NCBI GenBank assembly: GCA_947482825.1
Contig: CANKMT010000046.1
Span: 1-42,932 of the forward strand
Source of the DNA: Betaproteobacteria bacterium
GTDB taxonomy: Bacteria > Pseudomonadota > Gammaproteobacteria > Burkholderiales > SG8-39
DNA: 42,932 bases
Direction of reading: 5' to 3'
Positions 36,150 through 42,932 of this stretch are shown one piece after another; position 1 is the stretch's first letter; each line of letters opens with the position of its first letter. A program made the translations under genes and the position numbers. The notes beneath the pieces are model-generated. The model saw only the letters and a program-made list of their open reading frames with translations, searched no databases and was not told the DNA's origin.

Positions 36150-36948
36150 GCGCGCTTTGCGCGAATCGCGGCGAGCGTCGCAAGCACCTTTTCGGCCCGG
36201 TAGAACACGGGGTAATCAACGAACGCGCCATCCACTTGGATCGAGGCCACGCCCGAGGATTCCGCCGCCTTGAATGCATCGACGATCTTCTTCGCGCGCG
36301 CTTCTTCCTCAGCCGACGGCGTGAAGACTTCGTTCACCACCGCGACCTGGTCCGGGTGGATGCACAGGCGTCCCTGGAATCCGAGCCTCAGGCTGCGCTC
36401 GACCGAGGCGCGCAAGCCCGCGGCATCCTTGAGGTGCACCCACACGGTGTCGACCGGCGGTTCGATGCCCGCGGCGCGCGAAGCCACGACAAGGTTGACC
36501 CGCAATGAAGAGAGTTCCTCTTCGCCGGGCGTCCAGGTCATGCCGACGTCGCCGGTGAAGTCCGCCGCGCCGAAGGCCATGCGCTTGACGCGCCAGGGCC
36601 CGCCATAGTCCTTGAGCGACCGGGCGCCGAAGATCCGGTCCAGCCGGGAAAACCCCGCAGCAGTCTCGATGATCGGCATCAGGTCGATCCGGCCGGGCGG
36701 CAGGCCGCGCTCCCGCTCGAGGTTCGCGATCAGCCAGTCGATCGTGCGCAGGTCCGCGGCCGACTCGACCTTGGGCAGCACGATGCCGTCCACGACGGGC
36801 CGGATGACCTCGAGCAGGTCGCCGAGACACCACGGCGTGCCGATGGCGTTGACACGGATGTAACCCTTGGCGCCAAAAACGCCTTTTCGACCCAGCGGGC
36901 GTGATTGCCTGGTGCGAACAGGAACGTACGCAATACGGAAGCTGCCAT
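36146..36948 (-). pseudogene. HpcH/HpaI aldolase/citrate lyase beta (CitE-like) gene with internal deletion and frameshift
   Basis: The start is intact: from ATG 36946-36948 the frame reads MAASVLRTFLFAPGNHARWV then EKAF, the usual CitE-like N-terminus. At about 36880-36890 similarity jumps to another frame, GAKGYIRVNAIGTPWCLGDL, continuing VDGIVLPKVESAADLRTIDW to the normal C-terminus at 36146. Around 35 residues that should lie between, including the LDLEDAV segment with conserved acidic residues of the metal site, are missing, and the deletion also shifts the frame. Such a gene cannot make a working lyase. The downstream frame could give a 215-residue fragment from a GTG, but I see no reason to think it functions. 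Assembly error is the alternative. Confidence 0.78.
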
Positions 36949-36968
36949 GGGATTACTTCATTTCGATG

Positions 36969-37505
36969 TTATTTGACCAGCCGTGGAGAGACTTCAAGCA
37001 GGCATCCATCGTGCGCGCCGTCCGAACCGCATGCAGCCTCTTCGGCCCGCAGCTTGTAGTGCCGGCCGGTCACGTGCCCGACATATTCGAGCGACCCGAC
37101 CAGCCAGCCGAGGAACATGTAGCAGACCTTGCGGCCTGCCTCCTTGCCGAACTCCGATACGAACACCGAGTGTGAGAGGCGCACCTTCGCTCGCCCGGTG
37201 ACCTCATCGACCGACTCGACCTTGAACTGGGCCCAGCCGCGCTGCGAGAGCCGCTTCATGTAGTGGTGGAACACATCGATGCCGAACAGCCCGTGGCGCG
37301 CAGACTCCTTTTCGCACCATTGCCAGGCGGATTTGTAGCCGGCTTCATGCAGGTGCTTTGCGTAGGCCTCGACGCCGATCGCTTTCTCCGAGGCGACATG
37401 GTTGTTGACCAGGAAATGCCGCGGCACGAGGATCATCGGCATGCCGTCGACGCGCCACTCGCCGGTGGCCTCGTCGACCTGGATATCGAGCGCTGGCTTC
37501 GCCAT
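36969..37505 (-). CDS. DUF5943 protein (PA5397-like) of the dimethylglycine cluster
   Basis: The 178-residue protein begins MAKPALDIQVDEATGEWRVD with MPMILVPRHFLVNNH next, the style of the Pseudomonas aeruginosa PA5397 family. That gene lies between the atypical dipeptidase PA5396 and dgcA/dgcB of dimethylglycine catabolism. The middle part (KRLSQRGWAQFKVESVDEVTGRAKVRLSHSVF, given here as its ends only at about residues 84-115) and a Cys-containing C-terminus (CYMFLGWLVGSLEYV, EEAACGSDG) recall V4R-like ligand-binding folds. It starts 5 bp after the dipeptidase stop, so the two are one operon. Function unknown; family call from memory. Confidence 0.7.
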   Translation of the reverse strand: MAKPALDIQVDEATGEWRVDGMPMILVPRHFLVNNHVASEKAIGVEAYAKHLHEAGYKSAWQWCEKESARHGLFGIDVFHHYMKRLSQRGWAQFKVESVDEVTGRAKVRLSHSVFVSEFGKEAGRKVCYMFLGWLVGSLEYVGHVTGRHYKLRAEEAACGSDGAHDGCLLEVSPRLVK

Positions 37506-37510
37506 GACGG

Positions 37511-38521
37511 TTACGCGCCCCAGACGTCTTTGAGCACGCGCATCCAGTTCTCGCCGATCACCTTGCGGATTCGTCCCTCTTTCCAGCCGCGGCGCTCCAT
37601 GGCTGCCGTGAGGTTCGGGAATTCGCCTATGGTGCGAAGTCCCTCGGGATTGATCACTGCGCCAAAGTCGGTGAGCTTTCTCGCATAGCCCTTGTCGTGC
37701 GTGATCCAGTCGAAGAACTCCTGCCCGTAGCCTTGCGTGAAGTCGGTGCCGATCCCGACCTGGTCTTCGCCGGCGATGCCGAGCACGTACTCGATGGCCT
37801 CAACGTAGTCGTCCACGGTCGATTGCGGCCCGCGCTTGAGGAAAGGCGGGAACATGGTCACGCCGACGAAGCCGCCCTTGTCGGCGATGAACTTGAGCTG
37901 CGCGTCGGACTTGTTGCGCGGATGCTGCTTGAGGCCGGCGGGGAGGCAGTGCGTGTAAGCCACGGGCTTTTTTGAAGCGAGGATCACGCCTTCGCTCGTC
38001 TTCGCACCCACGTGCGACAAATCGCACAGGATGCCAACCCGGTTCATCTCCGCGATCACTTCGTGGCCAAACTCCGTGAGGCCGCTGTCGTTCTTCTCGT
38101 AGCAGCCGCAGCCCACGAGGTTCTGCGTGTTATAGGCGATCTGCATCACTCCGACGCCGAGTTCCTTGAACAATTGCAGGAACCCGATCTGGTCCTCGAT
38201 GCCCGAGAGGTTTTGCCACCCCAGGATGATGCCGGTGCGGCCTTCCTTCTTGGCGCGCGCGATGTCGGCGGTGGTGAAGACTTGCGTGATGAGATCGGCA
38301 TTGTCCGTGAAATGCCGCTTCCAGCGCGCGACGTTGTCCATGCTGGCGCGGAAGTTCTCCCACACCGAGCAGGTGCAGTTCGCGGCCGTGAGCCCGCCCT
38401 TGCGCATGTCCTCGAAGACCGCGCGGTTGAAATTCGCGATGATCAGTCCGTCGACGACGATCGCGCTGTCATGCAGTTTTTCGCCCACTTCTTCTCCGCT
38501 CGTTGAGGTTTCGCCAAGCAT
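37511..38521 (-). CDS. Renal-dipeptidase-like (M19) protein, PA5396 type
   Basis: The 336-residue amidohydrolase-fold protein belongs to the M19 group. Family blocks are FEDMRKGGLTAANCT, CDLSHVGAKTSEGVI (second-half His), YTHCLPAGLKQHPRNKSD, GIGTDFTQGYGQEFFDW and IGENWMRVLKDVWG. The canonical first metal motif DGHND is replaced by DGLIIANFN, and the bridging Glu region reads GWQNL, so a normal di-zinc centre is unlikely. I place the start at the ATG at 38519-38521; another ATG three codons upstream (38530) is possible. The Pseudomonas counterpart sits in the dimethylglycine/sarcosine locus, matching the divergent flavoprotein here. Confidence 0.8.
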   Translation of the reverse strand: MLGETSTSGEEVGEKLHDSAIVVDGLIIANFNRAVFEDMRKGGLTAANCTCSVWENFRASMDNVARWKRHFTDNADLITQVFTTADIARAKKEGRTGIILGWQNLSGIEDQIGFLQLFKELGVGVMQIAYNTQNLVGCGCYEKNDSGLTEFGHEVIAEMNRVGILCDLSHVGAKTSEGVILASKKPVAYTHCLPAGLKQHPRNKSDAQLKFIADKGGFVGVTMFPPFLKRGPQSTVDDYVEAIEYVLGIAGEDQVGIGTDFTQGYGQEFFDWITHDKGYARKLTDFGAVINPEGLRTIGEFPNLTAAMERRGWKEGRIRKVIGENWMRVLKDVWGA

Positions 38522-38559
38522 ACATTGCATAGCGAAACGACTCCATGCACAGGTTCGCT

Positions 38560-38584
38560 GGATCGGCGGGCAGCAAACCGATCC
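38560..38584. promoter_or_regulatory. Dyad in the divergent dipeptidase/DMGDH promoter region
   Basis: GGATCGG (38560-38566) and CCGATCC (38578-38584) are a perfect 7-bp inverted repeat with an 11-bp spacer, central in the 82-bp gap between two divergent starts. A second, shorter dyad TGCAT/ATGCA flanks 38526-38549. Placement suggests an operator for a regulator of the cluster, but no regulator gene is in the window and no protein can be named. Confidence 0.35.
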
Positions 38585-38603
38585 GGTATCCTCCTTTTTA
38601 CTC

Positions 38604-41048
38604 ATGAGCGACCTTCCAGCACGGGCCCGGGTAGTCATCATCGGCGGCGGCATCGTCGGCTGTAGTGTCGCCTACCACCTCGCCAAGCTCGGCTGGCGCG
38701 ACGTGGTGCTGCTCGAAAAGAACGCGCTCACCAGCGGCACCACCTGGCATGCGGCCGGGCTCGTCGGGCAGCTGCGCTCGACCTACAACCTCACCCAGCT
38801 GGCCAAGTACAGCACCGACCTCTTCCAGACGCTCGCCGCCGAGACCGGGCAGGAAACCGGGTTCAAGCAGAACGGCTCGATTTCGCTGGCGACCAATGAA
38901 GCCCGCATGGAGGAATTGCGCCGCGGCGCCTCGATGGCGCGCTGCTGCGGGCTCGAAGTCGAGGAGATCAGCGTGGCCGAAGCGCTGCGCCGCTGGCCGA
39001 TGATGAGCCCGGAGGGCATAGTCGGCGCGGTCTTCCTGCCGCGCGACGGGCAGACCAGCCCGGTCGATACAACGCTGGCGCTGGCCAAGGGCGCGAAAGC
39101 CGGCGGCGTGCGCATCTTCGAGAAAACCGATGTCACCGGCGTATCCACGAAAGCGGGCCGCGTCACGGGCGTGACCACCGCCCGCGGCGAGATCGAAGCC
39201 GAATACGTCGTCGATTGTGCCGGCCTATGGGGCTGGCAGGTTGGGCGCATGGCGGGCGTCAACGTGCCGCTGCACGCCGCCGAGCACTTCTACCTCGTGA
39301 CCGAACCGATTCCCGGCCTGCCGCGCGACCTGCCGGTGCTGCGCTCGACCGACATCTGCACCTATTTCAAGGAAGACGCCGGCAAGCTGCTGCTCGGCTT
39401 CTTCGAACCGCACGGCAAGCCCTGGGGCATGGCCGGCATTCCCGATTCGGATGGTTACATCCAGCTGCAGGAAGACTGGGACCACGTGCTGCCCTATCTG
39501 GAACTCGCGACGCAGCGGGTCCCTGCGCTCCGCGACACCGGCATCAAGCTCTTCTTCAACGGCCCGGAGAGCTTCACGCCGGACAACCGCTACATCCTTG
39601 GCGAAGCGCCCGAATGCGCGAACTTCTTCGTCGCGGCGGGATTCAACTCCGTAGGCATCCAGTCCTCGGGCGGCGCGGGCAAGGCGGTCGCTGAATGGAT
39701 CGTGAAAGGGCACGCGCCCATGGACCTGTGGGATGTCGATGTGCGCCGCTTCATGCCGTTCCAGGGCACTGCACGCTACCTGCACGACCGCACCAGGGAA
39801 GCGCTCGGCCTGCTCTACGACATGCACTGGCCCTTTCGCCAGTACGAGTCGGCGCGCGGCGTGCGGCGCTCTCCCCTGCACCGGCATCTCGAGGCGCGAA
39901 ACGCCTGCTTCGGCGAAGTCGCGGGGTGGGAGCGCGCCAACTGGTACGCGCCACCCGGCGTCGAACCGAAGTACGAATACTCCTACGGCCGGCAGAACTG
40001 GTTCGGGTACAGCGCGGCCGAGCATCGTGCGGCGCGCGAAGGCGTCGCACTCTTCGACCAGAGTTCGTTCGGCAAATTCCTGCTGCAGGGACGCGACGCC
40101 GAAGCGGTGCTCAACCGGATCTGCGCCAACGACGTTGCGGTGCCGCCCGGCCGGATCGTCTACACCCAGTGGCTGAACGAACGCGGCGGGATCGAAGCCG
40201 ACCTGACCGTTACGCGCCTTGCCGCCGATCGATACCTGATCGTCACGGCCGCCGCGACCCAGGCCCGCGACTTCCATTGGCTCGCCAACCATATTCCGGA
40301 GGGGGCCCACGCGATCGCCACCGACGTGACGTCGGGTTACGCGGTCCTCGGATTGATGGGTCCGCGCTCGCGCGAGCTGCTCGCCAAAGCGAGTGGTGCT
40401 GACCTCTCCAACAGCGCGTTTCCTTTCGGCACTTCCAGAGAACTCGATTTCGGCTACGCCCAGGTGCGCGCTTCGCGGATTACCTACGTCGGAGAACTCG
40501 GCTGGGAACTTTATGTGCCGGCAGAATTCGCCGCCGGGCTTTACGAAACACTCATCGAGGCAGGCAAGGACTTTTCTTTGGTCCATGCGGGCTATCACGC
40601 GATGAACACTCTGCGCATGGAAAAAGGCTACCGCCACTGGGGTCACGACATCGCGGATGAGGACACGCCTCTCGAAGCGGGTCTTGGCTTTGCCGTCGCC
40701 CTCGGCAGCAAAGCGGATTTCATCGGGCGCGAGGCCTTGCTGCGCCAGAAAAGCGAAGGCCTGCGCCGCAGGCTGGTGCTGTTCGCGCTCGAGGACGCGG
40801 AGCCCCTCGTCTATCACAACGAACCGATCTGGCGCGACGGCCAACTCGTGGGCCGGGTGACTTCCGGCGCCTACGGGCACACCCTCGGCCGGTCGCTGTG
40901 CATGGGCTATGTGCGGGGCGATGCGCCGGTCATCCCCGAATTTCTGCTGTCGGGGTCCTACGAGATCGAGATTGCTTCCAAACGTTTCGCGGCGAAACCC
41001 TCGCTGAAACCGTTCTATGATCCCCAAGGCGAGCGCATCAAGGCCTAA
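38604..41048 (+). CDS. Dimethylglycine/sarcosine dehydrogenase-like FAD protein (DAO + GcvT)
   Basis: The 814-residue two-part flavoenzyme resembles mitochondrial DMGDH and SARDH. The N-terminal half is a DAO-type oxidase with VVIIGGGIVGCSVAYHL (about residues 10-26) and SGTTWHAAGL, where His49 is the position of covalent FAD attachment in DMGDH. The C-terminal half is a GcvT-like folate-binding domain (about 425-800: DQSSFGKFLLQGRD, AGYHAMNTLRMEKGYRHWGHD, GRVTSGAYGHTLGRSLCMGYV). Such enzymes N-demethylate dimethylglycine or sarcosine and pass the one-carbon unit to tetrahydrofolate. The ATG at 38604 fits the Rossmann start; no Shine-Dalgarno is obvious. No etfAB genes are adjacent, so electrons must go elsewhere. 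Exact substrate is inference. Confidence 0.88.
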   Translation: MSDLPARARVVIIGGGIVGCSVAYHLAKLGWRDVVLLEKNALTSGTTWHAAGLVGQLRSTYNLTQLAKYSTDLFQTLAAETGQETGFKQNGSISLATNEARMEELRRGASMARCCGLEVEEISVAEALRRWPMMSPEGIVGAVFLPRDGQTSPVDTTLALAKGAKAGGVRIFEKTDVTGVSTKAGRVTGVTTARGEIEAEYVVDCAGLWGWQVGRMAGVNVPLHAAEHFYLVTEPIPGLPRDLPVLRSTDICTYFKEDAGKLLLGFFEPHGKPWGMAGIPDSDGYIQLQEDWDHVLPYLELATQRVPALRDTGIKLFFNGPESFTPDNRYILGEAPECANFFVAAGFNSVGIQSSGGAGKAVAEWIVKGHAPMDLWDVDVRRFMPFQGTARYLHDRTREALGLLYDMHWPFRQYESARGVRRSPLHRHLEARNACFGEVAGWERANWYAPPGVEPKYEYSYGRQNWFGYSAAEHRAAREGVALFDQSSFGKFLLQGRDAEAVLNRICANDVAVPPGRIVYTQWLNERGGIEADLTVTRLAADRYLIVTAAATQARDFHWLANHIPEGAHAIATDVTSGYAVLGLMGPRSRELLAKASGADLSNSAFPFGTSRELDFGYAQVRASRITYVGELGWELYVPAEFAAGLYETLIEAGKDFSLVHAGYHAMNTLRMEKGYRHWGHDIADEDTPLEAGLGFAVALGSKADFIGREALLRQKSEGLRRRLVLFALEDAEPLVYHNEPIWRDGQLVGRVTSGAYGHTLGRSLCMGYVRGDAPVIPEFLLSGSYEIEIASKRFAAKPSLKPFYDPQGERIKA

Positions 41049-41063
41049 CTCAAGGAGATGACG

Positions 41064-42029
41064 ATGCTACGCAGGATTTTCACGCTGGTTGTAGTCTTTG
41101 CGGCGACGTTCTCGACCCTCGTGGCGGCGCAGGATTATCCCAACCGCCCGGTCCGCGTCGTCGTCCCCTATCCTCCCGGCGGCCCCACCGACGTGATCGT
41201 GCGCGTGGTCGCCAACCGGCTCACCGAAGCGCTCGGCCAGCAGGTCGTGGTCGAGAATCGCGCTGGCGCGAGCGGCATGATCGGCGCGGACCTGGTGGCC
41301 AAGGCCCCGCCGGACGGTTACACGCTGCTGGTCAATCCTTCGATCCACGTGATCCTGCCCAGCCTTGTCCCTAAGATGGCCTACGACGCGATCAAGGACT
41401 TCACCCACATCACGTTGCTGGTCAGCGTGCCGTTGTTCCTCGTCGTGAACAATTCGCTGCCGGTGAGAAACGTGCGGGACCTGATCGCCTACGCCAAGGC
41501 CAATCCGGGCAAGCTCAATTTCGCCTCCGCGAGCAGCGGTTCGTCCTCGCAGCTCGCGGGCGAGCAATTCAAGCTGCTCGCCGGTGTCGATATGCAGCAC
41601 ATCCCGTACAAGGGCAGCACGCCCGCGCTCACCGACGTCATGGGCGGGCAGGTGCACATGATGTTCGACTCGACGCCTTCGGCCATGCCGTTCGTAAAAA
41701 GCGGCAAGCTGCGCGCGCTCGCGGTGACCACCGCAAAGCGCACCGGCGCCGCGCCGGACATTCCGTCGATGGCCGAGTCCGGCCTCGCGGGATTCGACCA
41801 CAGCAACTGGTACGGCGTCTGGGGGCCGCCCGGCCTGCCGCCCGAAATCGTCGGCAAGCTATCGGCCGCGATCGCCACGACGATGCAGAAGAAGGATGTG
41901 CGTGACCGCCTGGTCGACCTCGGGGCCGATCCCGTGGACGGCGTGACACCCGCGCAATTCGAGGCCTATGCGAGGTCCGAACTGGAGCGGTTCGCCAAGA
42001 TCGAGAAACAAGCGGGAGTAAAAATGTAA
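41064..42029 (+). CDS. Bug/TctC-family tripartite tricarboxylate transporter receptor
   Basis: The 321-residue periplasmic receptor has a signal peptide MLRRIFTLVVVFAATFSTLVAA. Bug hallmarks follow: YPNRPVRVVVPYPPGGPTDV (about residues 25-44), RAGASGMIGADLVAKAPPDGYTLL (about 70-93) and the LRALAVTTAKRTGAAPDIPS block. AAGGAG sits 6 nt before the ATG at 41064; another ATG two codons earlier would touch the Shine-Dalgarno. It lies 15 bp after the DMGDH-like gene and overlaps the next gene as TAATG, so all three are likely one operon. The TctA/TctB membrane parts are not in the window, as is usual for orphan Bug proteins. Confidence 0.92.
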   Translation: MLRRIFTLVVVFAATFSTLVAAQDYPNRPVRVVVPYPPGGPTDVIVRVVANRLTEALGQQVVVENRAGASGMIGADLVAKAPPDGYTLLVNPSIHVILPSLVPKMAYDAIKDFTHITLLVSVPLFLVVNNSLPVRNVRDLIAYAKANPGKLNFASASSGSSSQLAGEQFKLLAGVDMQHIPYKGSTPALTDVMGGQVHMMFDSTPSAMPFVKSGKLRALAVTTAKRTGAAPDIPSMAESGLAGFDHSNWYGVWGPPGLPPEIVGKLSAAIATTMQKKDVRDRLVDLGADPVDGVTPAQFEAYARSELERFAKIEKQAGVKM

Positions 42030-42932
42030 TGAAGCCCGTCACCAAGAAGGAAGCCGCCACCACCGCGTGGCGCCCGACGATCGCCGGCAGCCACTATGCG
42101 GCCTCGTGCGGCCACTATCTGGCGACCGCCGCGGCGATGCGCGCGCTCGATGCCGGCGGCAACGCAGTCGATGCGGGCGTCACCGCGGCGATCGCCCTTA
42201 CTGTGCTTCAACCGGACGTGGTGTCCTTCGCGGGCGTACTGCCGACGCTCGTTTACATGAAAAGCGAAAACACCGTAGTCAGCCTGGAAGGCCTCGGCTA
42301 CTGGCCGGCCTCCACCGACCTCGCGCGCCTGAAGGCCGAAGGCGGCGATGCGGTGCCCGAAGGCATCCTGCGGCAGATCGTGCCCGCGGCGCCTGCGACG
42401 CATGTGGAAGCTTTGCGCCGCTTCGGCACGATCTCCTACGAGCAGGCGGCCACGCCCGCCCTGCAACTCGCCCGCGACGGTTACTACATGTACCCGATCC
42501 TGCGCGACAGCATCGAGCTGCACGCCGCGGGCATCGACCGGTATGCAGAGAACAAGTCGATCTTCCGGCCCGGCGGAAAAACGCCGGCAGTGGGCGCCCG
42601 GTTCAAACAGGAGAACCTCGCCCGCACGATCGGCCGCATGATCGAGGCCGAGCGTCATGCCGCCGGCGACCGCAAGGCCAAGCTGCGCGCGGTGCACGAC
42701 TGTTTTTACAAGGGTTCAATCGCCGAGGACATCGCGGCCTTCCACAAGACACATCGCGGCTTCCTCACGCGCGAGGATCTCGCCGGATTCGAAGTGCCGG
42801 TCGAGAAGAGTATCTCGACCACCTACAACGGCATCGAGGTCCATGCGTGCGACGTATGGTGCCAGGGCATCGTGCTTCTCGAGACGCTGAAGACGCTCGA
42901 AGGCATCGACCTGCGCTCGCTCGGGCACAACA
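42029..42932 (+). CDS. Gamma-glutamyltransferase family protein (N-terminal part, runs off the window)
   Basis: The first 301 codons are seen; the C-terminal subunit with the catalytic Thr is beyond the edge. The start (ATG 42029-42031) shares one base with the stop of the Bug gene. Motifs of the large subunit: SHYAASCGHYLATAAAMRAL, LDAGGNAVDAGVTAAIALTV (about residues 39-58), PDVVSFAGV in place of the usual GGG loop, APATHVEAL, DLAGFEVPV. There is no signal peptide, so it is likely the cytoplasmic branch. Linked to glutathione or gamma-glutamyl amine use in an operon with the Bug receptor and the DMGDH-like enzyme; substrate unknown. Confidence 0.85.
   Translation, partial: MKPVTKKEAATTAWRPTIAGSHYAASCGHYLATAAAMRALDAGGNAVDAGVTAAIALTVLQPDVVSFAGVLPTLVYMKSENTVVSLEGLGYWPASTDLARLKAEGGDAVPEGILRQIVPAAPATHVEALRRFGTISYEQAATPALQLARDGYYMYPILRDSIELHAAGIDRYAENKSIFRPGGKTPAVGARFKQENLARTIGRMIEAERHAAGDRKAKLRAVHDCFYKGSIAEDIAAFHKTHRGFLTREDLAGFEVPVEKSISTTYNGIEVHACDVWCQGIVLLETLKTLEGIDLRSLGHN

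Noticed and set aside
38166..38603. N-terminal extension of the DMGDH-like protein
   Set aside because: The frame is open upstream, but that part is antisense to the dipeptidase gene, and the Rossmann motif starts right after the ATG at 38604.

Overview
This is a high-GC chromosomal window, most likely from a betaproteobacterium (Burkholderiales or an uncultivated relative). The main reasons are the conserved block tRNA-Leu(UAG)-tig-clpP-clpX-lon-hupB-tRNA-Val-tRNA-Asp-ppiD next to fabI, a Bug-type (TctC) solute receptor, hpnCDE, and family members typical of that group. The assignment is inference from gene order and family flavour; there is no 16S gene in the window.

Layout. (1) 1-9529: the 5' end of a peptide-type ABC solute receptor, then fabI, then the minus-strand protein quality-control block (ppiD, two tRNAs, HU, Lon, ClpX, ClpP, trigger factor, tRNA-Leu). 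(2) 9576-12544: a probable promoter and the overlapping hpnC-hpnD-hpnE genes that turn farnesyl diphosphate into squalene. No squalene cyclase is nearby. (3) 12522-22179: mostly minus-strand housekeeping genes: macrodomain protein, radA, alr, a LysR regulator, then divergent lplT, a striking 68-nt hairpin, two TPM-domain proteins with lemA, and the translationally coupled tsaB-rimI-uracil-DNA glycosylase set. (4) 22231-36149: an accessory catabolic region. It holds two tandem tartrate/malate-type dehydrogenases, a HigBA toxin-antitoxin pair, a 24-residue basic microprotein, an EamA exporter, an SDR without its catalytic residues beside a PhyH dioxygenase, a NIPSNAP protein, a complete TRAP transporter, a Phd-VapC pair, an M20 amidohydrolase, a selenoprotein, a Sel1 protein and a GST. 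(5) 36146-42932: a broken CitE-like gene, then a DUF5943 protein and an atypical dipeptidase facing a dimethylglycine-dehydrogenase-like flavoprotein, followed by a Bug receptor and the start of a gamma-glutamyltransferase.

The most notable item is a selenoprotein at 33853-34722. A single in-frame UGA at 34237-34239 falls exactly at the first position of a U-x-x-C redox motif, with family-conserved sequence on both sides and a bacterial SECIS-like hairpin starting a few bases downstream (loop 17 nt from the UGA). Conventional gene callers would split it into two hypothetical proteins.

The accessory region also carries several decayed genes that are easy to miss: a 27-codon CBS-domain gene stub with an FNR/Anr-like box, a degraded vapBC pair directly behind dctM, and a CitE/HpcH gene with an internal deletion and frameshift. 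Together these mark the region as one of frequent gene gain and loss.
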